Positions 16,184 to 24,501 are shown, counted from the first letter of the stretch. The stretch is 36,730 nucleotides of DNA from Muribaculaceae bacterium (GCA_022511505.1 JAFLTK010000344.1:1-36730), one strand, 5' to 3'. Numbers and translations are program-made. The notes: generated by a model not told the origin, from the sequence alone.

Positions 16184-16356
16184 AAAAACCGGCATTAGCC
16201 TCTCGTCGCCTTTACCCCTTCCTCTTTCCCTCCCTTCCCAGCCTTTTTAGCTTATAAAGCCTTTCATATATAAATACCGGAAAAGCAGGAACGGCTTATA
16301 AAGGCTGATGCAAGGCTTAAAAAGAGGCAAAAAGTGCCTCCCTTTCCCACCAAAAA
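16184..16356. other. Intergenic region with short repeats and a second hairpin
   Basis: No gene. GCTTATAAAG occurs twice (16250-16259 and 16294-16303), and CAGCCTTT (16239-16246) is inverted as AAAGGCTG (16300-16307). A hairpin GAGGC/GCCTC at 16324-16340 is followed on the minus strand by TTTTT, so it may be a second terminator behind the LRR gene; on the plus strand it is followed only by CCTTTCCC. Confidence 0.5.
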
Positions 16357-16389
16357 ACACGCCTCGGGGCACGGAGCCTCGAGGCGTGT
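16357..16389 (-). terminator. Strong intrinsic terminator of the LRR/T9SS gene
   Basis: Perfect 10-bp arms ACACGCCTCG (16357-16366) and CGAGGCGTGT (16380-16389) with a 13-nt loop, followed on the minus strand by a run of six T. It lies 40 nt beyond the stop of the LRR protein gene. Confidence 0.85.
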
Positions 16390-16428
16390 CGATAATATCA
16401 AATGTCGATTATATTAAGTATCAATTCA

Positions 16429-18240
16429 TTAGCGAATGATGACCTTGCTTGTCTTGCTACCCTGACGCACGATGTAGAGGCCCGGGGCAAGGTTGGTAGC
16501 GTCGGCCTTCACGCCCTGAATAGTGTAATATTCAGCAGCGTCGGCAGCCTCCTCAACGACAACGTTCTCAAGGCCGGTGGCTTTGCCTTCGGTGATGGTG
16601 AATGTGCTCGGGGTTACCTCATCGGCAATAGCGGCAGCATCGGTTGCGCCCTCGCCGCGGTAGACAAACTTAGCGCCGGTGATGTTCAGATCTGCCTTTT
16701 TGTCGTTGTTGGCATCATGATGGGTCGATAGGTTGTTTTCAGAGCCGAGAGTCAAGTTGTAGGTCTTGCCTACAAGGAGCAGCGGATGTTTATAGTCTTC
16801 AACCTCGGTACCACCAAAGTTGATGGTAGCCTCATCGAGATTAGAGTTGTTGGCGATGCGGTAGTAGCCGTTGAGCAACAGGTTTGAGAGAGAATACTCG
16901 TCGCCATCATCGGTAGTTTTGTCAAATGTAAACTGCTGAACATCGGTCGATTTTTTGAATGCGGTTTCATAATTCTCATTTCCTGCCAAATACAGCGGGC
17001 TATCAGCAACGCGAACCAAGTAGAAATTCTCAGGGGTACGCTCCTCAGGGTCAGGGTATGGATCATCCTTACGTTCTAAAGTTACTTTCATTATACCCGT
17101 TTCACTTTTTGCTCCAAAATTAAAAGTATAAGTTCCATTTTTCGCGTTGCTAGAGAACACAAAATAATACCATCCGTCATTTTCGTCAAGCACTATTTGA
17201 CCTCCTGTTATACTCGTAGGAGCACTATTCGGATAACTTACAGCATCTTTAGGATATAGTTTGACTCTTTCCACATTCGCTCCAACATTTCGAGTATGAT
17301 TATTTGAGTAGCCAGATTTACCACTAGAGTATGTTCCAAGATTTTTATAATTTTGTCCTTTATAGATTACCCCATTTCTATCACCTCCATTAAGAGGATA
17401 AATAAAAGTCAATTCATTACGATCAAAAATAAATGCTGTAACCCTAGTATTCTCAGGTAAAATGAGGTCTTTTAATTTATTATTAGAGACATTGATGGAC
17501 ATAGTCAATGAATTATGTTCGGCTGTAATACCTGACATATCCAAGTGCCTAATAACATTTTTCCTTACATTAAATTGACTAATATATGGCTGATAGCCTA
17601 TTTTCAAAGATAGTAGATTTGGACAACGCTCAATTGTCAATGTACCTCCTGAATTTATATTTCCAAAGGTATTATTACTTATATCTAATGATGTTAATCC
17701 AGTTCCATTAACATGTAGTTTTGTAATAGAACTAACACCACTAATATCCAATTCCGTAAGGCTTTCCCAATATTGTACTCTAATTTCATCCAGAGAAGTA
17801 CATCCGGACGCATTAACAGATTGTAAAAGCCCACCTTTATAAGAGCTTGAGTTGTTAGTATATTGGCTATCATCCCAACTTCCACTGTAATCTTTAGATG
17901 CGTTCGTTAACGTCTTCAACGAAGTCATTCCCGAAATATCTAAGGTAGTAAACTTAGGCTTTGCGGGAAGTGTGAGAGTAATCAATTTTGTGAAATTCTT
18001 TATGCCGGTAAGATCAAGAATTTTATCTCCAGATCCCACAGAAAGTTTGAGTTCAGTGATCTTATCCGTATCTATTTGGCTTTTGTCAGAAGATAGTGAT
18101 GTAGAATAATAAGTTTTAAGGAACGAAATAAAATTCTCATCTGGGAAATTTTCCTCACTGAGGTCAATGTAGTTCACTGCCTTGGCGAGGGAGGGGATTA
18201 TGAGGGCCAGGGTCAGTAGGATTAGTTTGAATTTTTTCAT
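16429..18240 (-). CDS. Secreted leucine-rich-repeat protein with T9SS-type C-terminal sorting domain (603 aa)
   Basis: Residues 1-21 form a signal peptide (MKKFKLILLTLALIIPSLAKA). Roughly 60-300 contain leucine-rich repeats of the type seen in Bacteroidetes surface proteins (LTSLDISNNTFGNI, LDISGMTSLKTL). A middle domain follows, then a tail ending EYYTIQGVKADATNLAPGLY and IVRQGSKTSKVIIR, the usual type IX secretion (Por) sorting signal. It should be exported and anchored on or released from the outer membrane, perhaps as an adhesin or binding protein. The DNA for about residues 25-395 is clearly AT-rich with AT-biased codons, while the C-terminal third is GC-rich like its neighbours, suggesting domain shuffling. 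A TAATTTTG -7-like box at 18319-18312 lacks a -33 match. Confidence 0.88.
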   Translation of the reverse strand: MKKFKLILLTLALIIPSLAKAVNYIDLSEENFPDENFISFLKTYYSTSLSSDKSQIDTDKITELKLSVGSGDKILDLTGIKNFTKLITLTLPAKPKFTTLDISGMTSLKTLTNASKDYSGSWDDSQYTNNSSSYKGGLLQSVNASGCTSLDEIRVQYWESLTELDISGVSSITKLHVNGTGLTSLDISNNTFGNINSGGTLTIERCPNLLSLKIGYQPYISQFNVRKNVIRHLDMSGITAEHNSLTMSINVSNNKLKDLILPENTRVTAFIFDRNELTFIYPLNGGDRNGVIYKGQNYKNLGTYSSGKSGYSNNHTRNVGANVERVKLYPKDAVSYPNSAPTSITGGQIVLDENDGWYYFVFSSNAKNGTYTFNFGAKSETGIMKVTLERKDDPYPDPEERTPENFYLVRVADSPLYLAGNENYETAFKKSTDVQQFTFDKTTDDGDEYSLSNLLLNGYYRIANNSNLDEATINFGGTEVEDYKHPLLLVGKTYNLTLGSENNLSTHHDANNDKKADLNITGAKFVYRGEGATDAAAIADEVTPSTFTITEGKATGLENVVVEEAADAAEYYTIQGVKADATNLAPGLYIVRQGSKTSKVIIR

Positions 18241-18377
18241 TTTGTATGTATTAATCGTTTAGTAATTAGTGGATTATGGTTGTTTGGTAGGTGTGTGTAA
18301 AAAATGCGGAGCAAAATTAATCAAAATAGGACCATTTTGCTGTTAAGAAATCGTTAAATTTAGTTAATAAATAATAT

Positions 18378-18470
18378 GTCGAGGTAGCCGTTGCCTACGT
18401 GACGAGGAGGTCCACCTCCTCGACTTAATCGCCCTGCATACTATAACGTGGAGCAGGAGCTCCTCGTCAC
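18378..18470. repeat. Complex palindromic element between divergent genes
   Basis: Three overlapping perfect inverted repeats: CGAGGAGGT/ACCTCCTCG around a 2-nt centre (18403-18422), GTGACGAGGAG (18399-18409) with CTCCTCGTCAC (18460-18470), and GTCGAGG (18378-18384) with CCTCGAC (18418-18424). The arms compete, so alternative structures are possible. It sits in an AT-rich spacer yet is GC-rich, like REP/MITE-type dispersed elements. No T-run follows on either strand. Confidence 0.7.
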
Positions 18471-18549
18471 GGAGTTGGCGTCGCGTTCGTGCGGGCTCTA
18501 CTTTTTTTATGCATTTGGGGCGGGAAGTGTATATTGATAAGGTGAAAGG

Positions 18550-18580
18550 TTGGGTATTTGAAAAAAAAGCAGTAAATTTG
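18550..18580 (+). promoter_or_regulatory. Bacteroidetes-type promoter of the exopolysaccharide operon
   Basis: TTG (18550-18552), 20 nt, then TAAATTTG (18573-18580). The first gene starts at 18750, leaving a leader of about 160 nt. Confidence 0.8.
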
Positions 18581-18587
18581 CGGCTCG

Positions 18588-18749
18588 ATATAATAATGCG
18601 TTGATAAGTGCGTTATTCTGTTAGAATTATTGTGTGCTTGCCGGCAGTATGTAGCCGCTGAGGCTTGTCGGGGAAAGCATACTATGTGCAATGTTTAATG
18701 AGGGAATGTAGATTGACCATCAAACAATTCCCGTTATAATAGAACGGAT
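18588..18749 (+). promoter_or_regulatory. Long, possibly structured 5' leader of the exopolysaccharide operon
   Basis: The leader contains AGTATG (18646-18651) pairing with CATACT (18678-18683), enclosing GCC/GGC (18654-18664), with GC-rich runs unusual for an untranslated leader here. No JUMPstart/ops-like GGCGGTAG element is seen, nor a riboswitch I recognise. Regulatory function is unproven. Confidence 0.35.
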
Positions 18750-19553
18750 ATGAAGAAAGCAGTCCTGATTTTGTGTGGTTTGGCAGTTTTAATTGCCACC
18801 TCATGTTCTACGCCTAAACCGTCGATGGGTCTGTTTAAGGACACTCGCGGGCAGATTGAGGGAACCTTGCCATTGTCAGACTATAACATAAAGATTCGTC
18901 CCGACGATGAGTTGCTGATTACGGTTACGTCGACCGAGCCGTTGGCCACTGCGGCATATAACTTGCCGCTCAGCAACCCGGCGACACGCGACGCGCTGAT
19001 GATTAACTCTCAGCCGCGCCAACAGACTTATATCGTTGACAAAGAGGGCGATATCAATTTTCCGGTGCTCGGCAAACTGCACGTTGCGGGCATGACGACG
19101 ATGCAGTTGACCGATGACTTGGTGAACCGCATCTCGGTCGATGTCAAGGACCCGATTGTCAGAGTTTCGCTTGTCAACTTTGCCGTCAACGTTATCGGCG
19201 AGGTCACCAAGCCGGGCCGCTTGACGGTTGACCGCGAGCGCTACACGGTTATCGATGCCCTTGCTGCCGCCGGCTCGCTGAATGAATATGGCGACCGCAC
19301 CAACATCCTGGTTGTCAGAGAAAACGACGGTCAAGCCGAGTATCATTATATCGACTTGACAAGCAGCGACTTGACGTCGTCGCCGGTCTATTACCTGCAG
19401 CAGAACGACGTTATAATGGTGTCGCCGACCGCCACTCGCGAGTCAAATTCGCGCTATGACACCAACAACAGTTACCGCATTCAGGTGGTGTCGACAATAG
19501 TCAGCGCCGCCTCGGTTATCGCTTCGCTGATCATTGCGCTTGCCGTTAAATAA
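18750..19553 (+). CDS. Polysaccharide export lipoprotein, Wza-like (267 aa)
   Basis: The N-terminus MKKAVLILCGLAVLIATSC is a lipoprotein signal ending at a lipobox cysteine near residue 19. DYNIKIRPDDELLITVTSTE is the hallmark of the Poly_export (Wza) domain, followed by the SLBB-type segment FAVNVIGEVTKPGRLTVDRE and IDALAAAGSL. A C-terminal hydrophobic helix (IVSAASVIASLIIALAV) fits the outer-membrane helix of Wza-type pores. It forms the outer-membrane exit channel for capsule or exopolysaccharide. It is the first gene of the operon, 51 bp before the Wzc-like kinase. Length is typical of Bacteroidetes members, shorter than E. coli Wza. Confidence 0.92.
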   Translation: MKKAVLILCGLAVLIATSCSTPKPSMGLFKDTRGQIEGTLPLSDYNIKIRPDDELLITVTSTEPLATAAYNLPLSNPATRDALMINSQPRQQTYIVDKEGDINFPVLGKLHVAGMTTMQLTDDLVNRISVDVKDPIVRVSLVNFAVNVIGEVTKPGRLTVDRERYTVIDALAAAGSLNEYGDRTNILVVRENDGQAEYHYIDLTSSDLTSSPVYYLQQNDVIMVSPTATRESNSRYDTNNSYRIQVVSTIVSAASVIASLIIALAVK

Positions 19554-19604
19554 CACAAAATCATTCATCCAATCCTCGAAACCGCTTACCCCCACATTAT
19601 ATTC

Positions 19605-21905
19605 ATGGAAGATAACAAGAAGCAGAAAGGTGATGCGATAGATGTCGCCGGAATGTTGCGACAATATGTATCCAAGTGGTATATTTTTGCCATCTGTATT
19701 GTTGTGTGTGTAGGGCTCGCATTCCTATACACCCAGATTTCCAATCCCAAATATATGGTCAAGGCCAACGTGCTTGTGGCCCAGAGCGATGACCCCATCA
19801 GCGACATGGCCGGCGGTTTAGGAAGCCTGCTGACCGGCTCAAGCGGATATGTCGAGGACGAGGTCTTTGTCGTGTCGTCACACACGGTTTTGCGCGAGGT
19901 TGTTCGTCGTCTCGAGCTTAACCGCATGCATATTGTCTCCAATGGTCTGCGTAAAACGTTTACCTACAAGGATTTCCCGGTCGATGTCTATTGTGACCCG
20001 TCGATTCCCGACACCCTTCGCGTAGGGCTTCGTTTCAAGGTTAAGGTGGACAAAGAAGGCAAGGCCACGATTAAGGCTTATCAGCGTCGCAGGGTTGTCG
20101 GCGAGGTTGAGGATGCTGAATTTCCTGCAACGGTCAACACCCCCTACGGCAAGTTTATATTCAACAAAACCAATTATTTGCCTATCGGCGAGAGCGTCAA
20201 GACCAATATCTATTTCTATAGTTATGACGACGCTGCCGAGAATCTTGCCAGAGACCTGACAATAGATATCGCCTCGCGCAAGTCAAATGTAATCACGCTC
20301 GATATTCAATCGACCGATATCCCATACGCCAAGGATGTTTTGAACGCTATTATCGCCGAGTATAACAACCGAGGTATCATTGACAAGAACCTGCGCAACA
20401 CCAAGACACTCGAGTTTATCGACTCGCGTCTCAACCTGCTCAGCGGTGACCTCAGCGAGAGCGAGGTATCGATTGAAAACTACAAGAAATCAAACGGTAT
20501 CACCGACATTATCGCCGAGACCAACTACCAGATTACCAAGAAAGGGAAACTCGAGGAGGAACTGATTGCAACCGAGACAAAACTGAAGGTAATTCAGATT
20601 ATTCGCGATTTCCTGGCCGATCCCAAGCATAAGTATGACCTGGTGCCGGCGTCGCTGAACGACCCCGATAACCAGGGCCCGCTGACGGCATATAACGAGC
20701 TGCTGCTCAAACGCATCGAGTTGATTCAGAACGCTCGCCAGGGTAATGCCGGCCTGACCGCTCTCGACGAGCAGATTGACGCGATGAGAAACAATGTGCA
20801 GTCGACGATTGACCGCACATACGAGGGAACCTACGTGCAACTCAAGGAGTTGCAAAACGAGATGAACCTTGCCGACGCTCGCCTTGGCGGCATCCCGACC
20901 CAGGAGCGCGAGTTCCGCGACATCCTGCGTCAGCAGCAAATCAAGGAACAACTCTATATCTTCCTGCTCGAGCGCCGTGAGGAGACCTCGATGTTGCTTG
21001 CCAACAGTCAGCCCAAGGGTCAAATTGTCGACGAGGCCTACGCGCTCAACGAGCCGCTTGGCCTGTCAAAGTCCATGATTCTGATTGCCGGTTTCTTGGT
21101 TGGCATCATGCTTGCGATTGCCATCATCTATATGCGCCGAGTGCTCCGCAACAAGTTTGACAGCCGCGAGGAACTCGAGGAATTGACCAGTATACCTATC
21201 CTTGGCGAGGTCTGCACATCACGCCGCGGCGAGGCTTTGGTAGTCAGGGAGGGAGGCTCGACATCGTCGGCCGAGTTGTTCCGCCTGATAAGAACCAACC
21301 TGCAGTTTGTGCTCAACGGCAAGGACAACAAGGTTATCTTGGTAACGTCAACCATCTCGGGCGAGGGCAAGTCGTTTATCTCCATCAACTTGGCGTCGTC
21401 GCTCGCGTTGCTGGGCAAGAGAGTGCTCTTGGTTGGTGTCGATATTCGCAATCCCAAGCTCGTCGAGTATCTCAACCTGCCCGAAGGTCCCGGCTTTACC
21501 GACTATCTGGCCAACCCGGATATAACTATCGACGACATCTTGCGCCGCGAGCCGCTGATGCCCAACATGGACATCATCACGGCCGGTCCGGTTCCGCCCA
21601 ATCCGTCAGAATTGTTAACCGAAAACCGTGTCGACGAGCTAATGGAGCGTCTTCGCGGCATGTATGACTACATTCTGCTCGACTCGGCCCCCGTCGGTAT
21701 GGTCAGCGACACGTTCTCGCTTGTTCGTATCAGCGACGCGACTGTTTACGTTTGCCGCGCCAACTACTCGACAATGCGCGAGGTCAAGTATGTCAACCGC
21801 CTCTATCACGAGGGCCGCTTGAAGAAACTGACACTCGTCATCAACGGCACCACCGCCCGTCAGGGCTATGGTTACGGTTACGGCCAGAAAGGCACCGTGT
21901 CTTAA
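19605..21905 (+). CDS. Wzc-like chain-length regulator with BY-kinase domain (766 aa)
   Basis: Two transmembrane helices, about residues 25-45 (WYIFAICIVVCVGLAFLYTQ) and 490-510 (MILIAGFLVGIMLAIAIIYM), flank a large periplasmic coiled-coil domain (Wzz/GNVR type). The cytosolic C-terminus is a bacterial tyrosine kinase: Walker A STISGEGKSF with Lys589, Walker A' VLLVGVDIRNP (usual Asp present) and Walker B ILLDSAPVG. The tail GYGYGYGQK gives a short tyrosine cluster for autophosphorylation. It controls polymer length and couples to the Wza channel. Fused, so both domains are in one chain as in proteobacterial Wzc. Located between the export protein and the polymerase. Confidence 0.93.
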   Translation: MEDNKKQKGDAIDVAGMLRQYVSKWYIFAICIVVCVGLAFLYTQISNPKYMVKANVLVAQSDDPISDMAGGLGSLLTGSSGYVEDEVFVVSSHTVLREVVRRLELNRMHIVSNGLRKTFTYKDFPVDVYCDPSIPDTLRVGLRFKVKVDKEGKATIKAYQRRRVVGEVEDAEFPATVNTPYGKFIFNKTNYLPIGESVKTNIYFYSYDDAAENLARDLTIDIASRKSNVITLDIQSTDIPYAKDVLNAIIAEYNNRGIIDKNLRNTKTLEFIDSRLNLLSGDLSESEVSIENYKKSNGITDIIAETNYQITKKGKLEEELIATETKLKVIQIIRDFLADPKHKYDLVPASLNDPDNQGPLTAYNELLLKRIELIQNARQGNAGLTALDEQIDAMRNNVQSTIDRTYEGTYVQLKELQNEMNLADARLGGIPTQEREFRDILRQQQIKEQLYIFLLERREETSMLLANSQPKGQIVDEAYALNEPLGLSKSMILIAGFLVGIMLAIAIIYMRRVLRNKFDSREELEELTSIPILGEVCTSRRGEALVVREGGSTSSAELFRLIRTNLQFVLNGKDNKVILVTSTISGEGKSFISINLASSLALLGKRVLLVGVDIRNPKLVEYLNLPEGPGFTDYLANPDITIDDILRREPLMPNMDIITAGPVPPNPSELLTENRVDELMERLRGMYDYILLDSAPVGMVSDTFSLVRISDATVYVCRANYSTMREVKYVNRLYHEGRLKKLTLVINGTTARQGYGYGYGQKGTVS

Positions 21906-21974
21906 CACGTCGGTAAATCAGTGACGTTCAAGCGCGCCATGGCATTTGAAGAAAAACAGTAAACCCCGAGGGCG

Positions 21975-23306
21975 ATGATAAGTCGGTATAAACTTTACCT
22001 CTACCCGTTTGTGACAGTCTTTTGGATAATGTCATGCCTCGGGTTTGTGGATCAGCAATTAATACCGCCGTTAGAAAAACTTCACAATGCTATTCTTGCC
22101 GCCTGTGACCTCGTGATTATCGTCCTTGGTCTGCTGACGTTGAAACAGCGAGGCGACATGGTGGTTTTTTGGTCATATCTCATTATCGGAGCCATCTCGA
22201 CACTTTTCCTCAACCACATCGGCATCTTCAACCTTTTCAACGGCACGCGAGATTTCCTGGGGCTTATTTTCGCCGTCCCTATCTTGCGCTGGTTTATGAC
22301 CTGTGAATATCGCGAGGAGTTTAAACGGTTGATGGACAAGACGTTGACGGCGTGGTTGTGGCTACAGGCTTTTACCATCACTTGGCAGTTTATCAAATAT
22401 GGTGCCGGCGACTGGGGTGGCGGAACGATGGGCCACGGTGCTTCGGGCATGATGTCAATGTCAATCTATTTGATTTCTTTCTTTTTAATTGTAAGGCGAT
22501 GGGATAGCAGCCAATACTTCAGCAGTCTGTGGAAGAACCGCATGTACATCTTTTTGCTCTATCCTTCGTTTCTCAACGAGACCAAGGTTAGTTTTATCCT
22601 CTTGGCGGCCTATTTCATCTTGCTCATTAAGTTTGACAGACATTTCTTAGTAAAAATACTCTATGTATTGCCGGTTGGCGTTGCCGTTTTTATAGGTCTC
22701 GGCAGTTTATATTTCAGTGTGACCAAACAGGACCCCGACGAGGTCTTAAGCGTTGAATTTTTTGAGGATTATCTGTATGGTCAAGATCTCGACAATATAA
22801 TAGAAGTGTCCATGATGATTCAAGATGGAACGATGGACGTTGACCCCCGTGAATGGTGGACTGTAGATATTCCTCGAATTGCCAAACTGGTCTTGATAGC
22901 GCCCGAGTTAAGAGACACAGAAGGAGGCTTGCTTTTTGGTGCAGGTTTAGGACAGTTTAAGGGTGGCACAATGTCAGATGTGCCACGCTTTGCACGCATA
23001 AACGAGTGGCTGCTAAACGGCTCCCGCCCGTGGATTTTCTTTATCATTGTCCAACTTGGATGGATTGGATATGTTTGGTTTGTCTGCCTGATGGTTCGCA
23101 ATCTTTGGATTAGGAGGTCTAATTATCCGTTAGCCCACAAAGTCGTCACGCTATTGGCTCTCGCTTTCTTAATCATACAATTTTATGATGCTTCGCTCCG
23201 CTCCTTCAATTTCGACGTCTTGCTGTTCTATATGACCCTTTGCATGCAACTTGACAGCGGCACGAAACAAGAGGCTGCAACCGATGCCCAGGCCTATTTG
23301 ACGTGA
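21975..23306 (+). CDS. O-antigen polymerase/ligase-like membrane protein, Wzy-like (443 aa)
   Basis: About ten to twelve hydrophobic segments are visible, starting YLYPFVTVFWIMSCLGFV, with a large hydrophilic loop around residues 240-330 (EFFEDYLYGQDLDNIIEVSM) before the last helices, the arrangement of the O-antigen polymerase/ligase superfamily. Sequence motifs in this superfamily are weak, so assignment rests on topology and on its position 69 bp after the Wzc-like gene. It would polymerise repeat units at the periplasmic face of the inner membrane. The function could instead be ligase or another EpsG-like polymerase. Confidence 0.7.
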   Translation: MISRYKLYLYPFVTVFWIMSCLGFVDQQLIPPLEKLHNAILAACDLVIIVLGLLTLKQRGDMVVFWSYLIIGAISTLFLNHIGIFNLFNGTRDFLGLIFAVPILRWFMTCEYREEFKRLMDKTLTAWLWLQAFTITWQFIKYGAGDWGGGTMGHGASGMMSMSIYLISFFLIVRRWDSSQYFSSLWKNRMYIFLLYPSFLNETKVSFILLAAYFILLIKFDRHFLVKILYVLPVGVAVFIGLGSLYFSVTKQDPDEVLSVEFFEDYLYGQDLDNIIEVSMMIQDGTMDVDPREWWTVDIPRIAKLVLIAPELRDTEGGLLFGAGLGQFKGGTMSDVPRFARINEWLLNGSRPWIFFIIVQLGWIGYVWFVCLMVRNLWIRRSNYPLAHKVVTLLALAFLIIQFYDASLRSFNFDVLLFYMTLCMQLDSGTKQEAATDAQAYLT

Positions 23307-23344
23307 TGATTGCGTCATGAGGTGTGCCCCTTTAAAAAAGTCAT

Positions 23345-23470
23345 AATTATGCGGAACCGTTTGCCTCTGACAGCACGCTCTTCTATGATAATGTACACAT
23401 CAACGTCAATGGCACCCAAATCTATACCGAGCAGGCTATAAACCGACTGAAATATCCACTAAGCAAATGA
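23345..23470 (+). pseudogene. C-terminal relic of an SGNH/GDSL-type protein
   Basis: After the Wzy-like gene an open frame reads NYAEPFASDSTLFYDNVHIN and ends QAINRLKYPLSK, preceded by an in-frame TAA four codons before its first residue. The D-x-V-H-I-N box and following helix match the Asp-x-x-His block and C-terminus of SGNH hydrolases, like DGLHLNDYGYEI in the next gene. The rest of the domain is missing. The relic's TGA overlaps the next ATG (ATGA), so it keeps the coupling it had as an intact operon gene. Too short for the ORF track. Confidence 0.7.
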
Positions 23471-24051
23471 AACACAGTAAGTTAATCCTTTTTCTCTCCA
23501 TTTTCATAATGCTGTTCACATCATGTAGCGAGCGCGACAAGGATGTAACAATCCTTGCGATAGGTGACTCAAATATAGCGAGGTGGCCACTGGACGCGAC
23601 GCTCCCGTCCCAGTTGGTCTATAATTATGGGCTCTCGGGCTCGGGCATTGATTATATCGAGAAGTTGTCGATTTATACTGATACAAACGATGTTGCCATG
23701 GTAATGATTGGCACCAACGACAAGAAATATTACCTCAATGAGCCGGTCGATGAGTATGTAGAGCGCTATCTGTCGGCGATTTCGCGCATAGATTGCAACA
23801 AGATTTATCTCTACTCAATACTCCCGCGCCGTTTTGCTACCGATCCGGCCGATATCAATAAAAAAATCGCAAACCTCAACGCCAAGATACAGGAGGCACT
23901 CCCTGTCTATCCCAAGATCGAGTATATCGATGTTTTTGACTTCTTTATGGACGGCGATGACATTAATTATCAGTATTATACCGACGGGTTACACCTCAAC
24001 GACTATGGTTATGAAATCCTGTCGTCGGCTCTGTTAAAACGCTTAAACTAA
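23467..24051 (+). CDS. SGNH/GDSL-family lipoprotein (194 aa)
   Basis: A lipoprotein signal (LILFLSIFIMLFTSC) with cysteine near residue 20 is followed by the four SGNH blocks: AIGDSNI (nucleophile Ser), YGLSGSG (Gly), MIGTND (Asn) and DGLHLN (Asp and His). All catalytic residues are present, so it is probably an active esterase or acetyl-hydrolase at the periplasm or outer membrane, perhaps removing or transferring acyl groups on the exported polysaccharide. Its ATG overlaps the stop of the relic upstream by four bases. It is followed 5 bp later by a broken gene. Confidence 0.88.
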   Translation: MKHSKLILFLSIFIMLFTSCSERDKDVTILAIGDSNIARWPLDATLPSQLVYNYGLSGSGIDYIEKLSIYTDTNDVAMVMIGTNDKKYYLNEPVDEYVERYLSAISRIDCNKIYLYSILPRRFATDPADINKKIANLNAKIQEALPVYPKIEYIDVFDFFMDGDDINYQYYTDGLHLNDYGYEILSSALLKRLN

Positions 24052-24056
24052 GTACC

Positions 24057-24386
24057 ATGGCAAGATATAAAGTTATATTGGCTATATTGACGGCAGTTGT
24101 CCTGTCGGTCCCCGCGGCATCGGCCCAAGTGTAGGTTGGTATCGAAAACACGCGTCTCGTTTATGGTAAATATACCTATAAAGACCATTATTCAGCCAAG
24201 TTGAACGTCAGTGTGTATTCTGAGAAGATACAGTTTCAGTATCTCAGAGGTACGCTTGGCTATGACACACAAGTGAAAAACTGTCATCTGGGCGCCGAGG
24301 TGTTTTTTGGTAGTCCGCGTTGTCTTTGGCTTCGGCTACCAATTCTAAAGCCCGGGGGTGAACATTCTTGGTTTTCGGATTGTTAA
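24057..24386 (+). pseudogene. Broken small secreted/outer-membrane protein gene (in-frame TAG, likely frameshift)
   Basis: The ATG at 24057 begins a good signal peptide (MARYKVILAILTAVVLSVPA, then ASAQV) that meets a TAG at 24132-24134. In the same frame translation would continue VGIENTRLVYGKYTYKDHYS and onward through beta-rich sequence to EVFFGS. A C-to-T change from CAG (AQVQVG) would explain the stop. Beyond about 24310 the +1 frame gives VVFGFGYQF and a stop at 24346, which looks like the aromatic end of an outer-membrane beta-barrel, so a frameshift is likely. The original product was perhaps 90-100 residues. Family not recognised. Confidence 0.65.
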
Positions 24387-24414
24387 AGATATATAATTAT
24401 TCAACTTTCGCTGC

Positions 24415-24501
24415 GCTCAAGTTGAAGTTTAAAGTTGAGAGTTTAAAGATAAAACTACAACCAAAAACTTTAGCTATGCTCAAGTTGAAGTTTAAAGTTG
24501 A
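24415..24501. repeat. 24-bp direct repeat upstream of cysK
   Basis: GCTCAAGTTGAAGTTTAAAGTTGA occurs exactly at 24415-24438 and 24478-24501, each preceded by a related TT-GCT-rich segment. Related motifs appear at 5774-5911 and near the infB stop (GCGCTCAAATT). No coding function seen. Confidence 0.85.

Larger units (their letters stand above)
18241..18749. other. 509-bp divergent intergenic region
   Basis: It holds the upstream region of the LRR gene, the palindromic element at 18378-18470, the promoter at 18550-18580 and a leader of about 160 nt before the polysaccharide export gene. The ORF at 18467-18691 on the minus strand overlaps these elements and does not look coding. Confidence 0.7.

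Noticed and set aside
16184-16428. Mobile-element end
   Set aside because: Short repeats are present, but no transposase, long terminal inverted repeat or target duplication was seen; the main hairpin is a terminator.
18467-18691. 74-aa minus-strand ORF before the polysaccharide operon
   Set aside because: It overlaps the palindromic element and the plus-strand promoter, and has no start context or protein-like composition.
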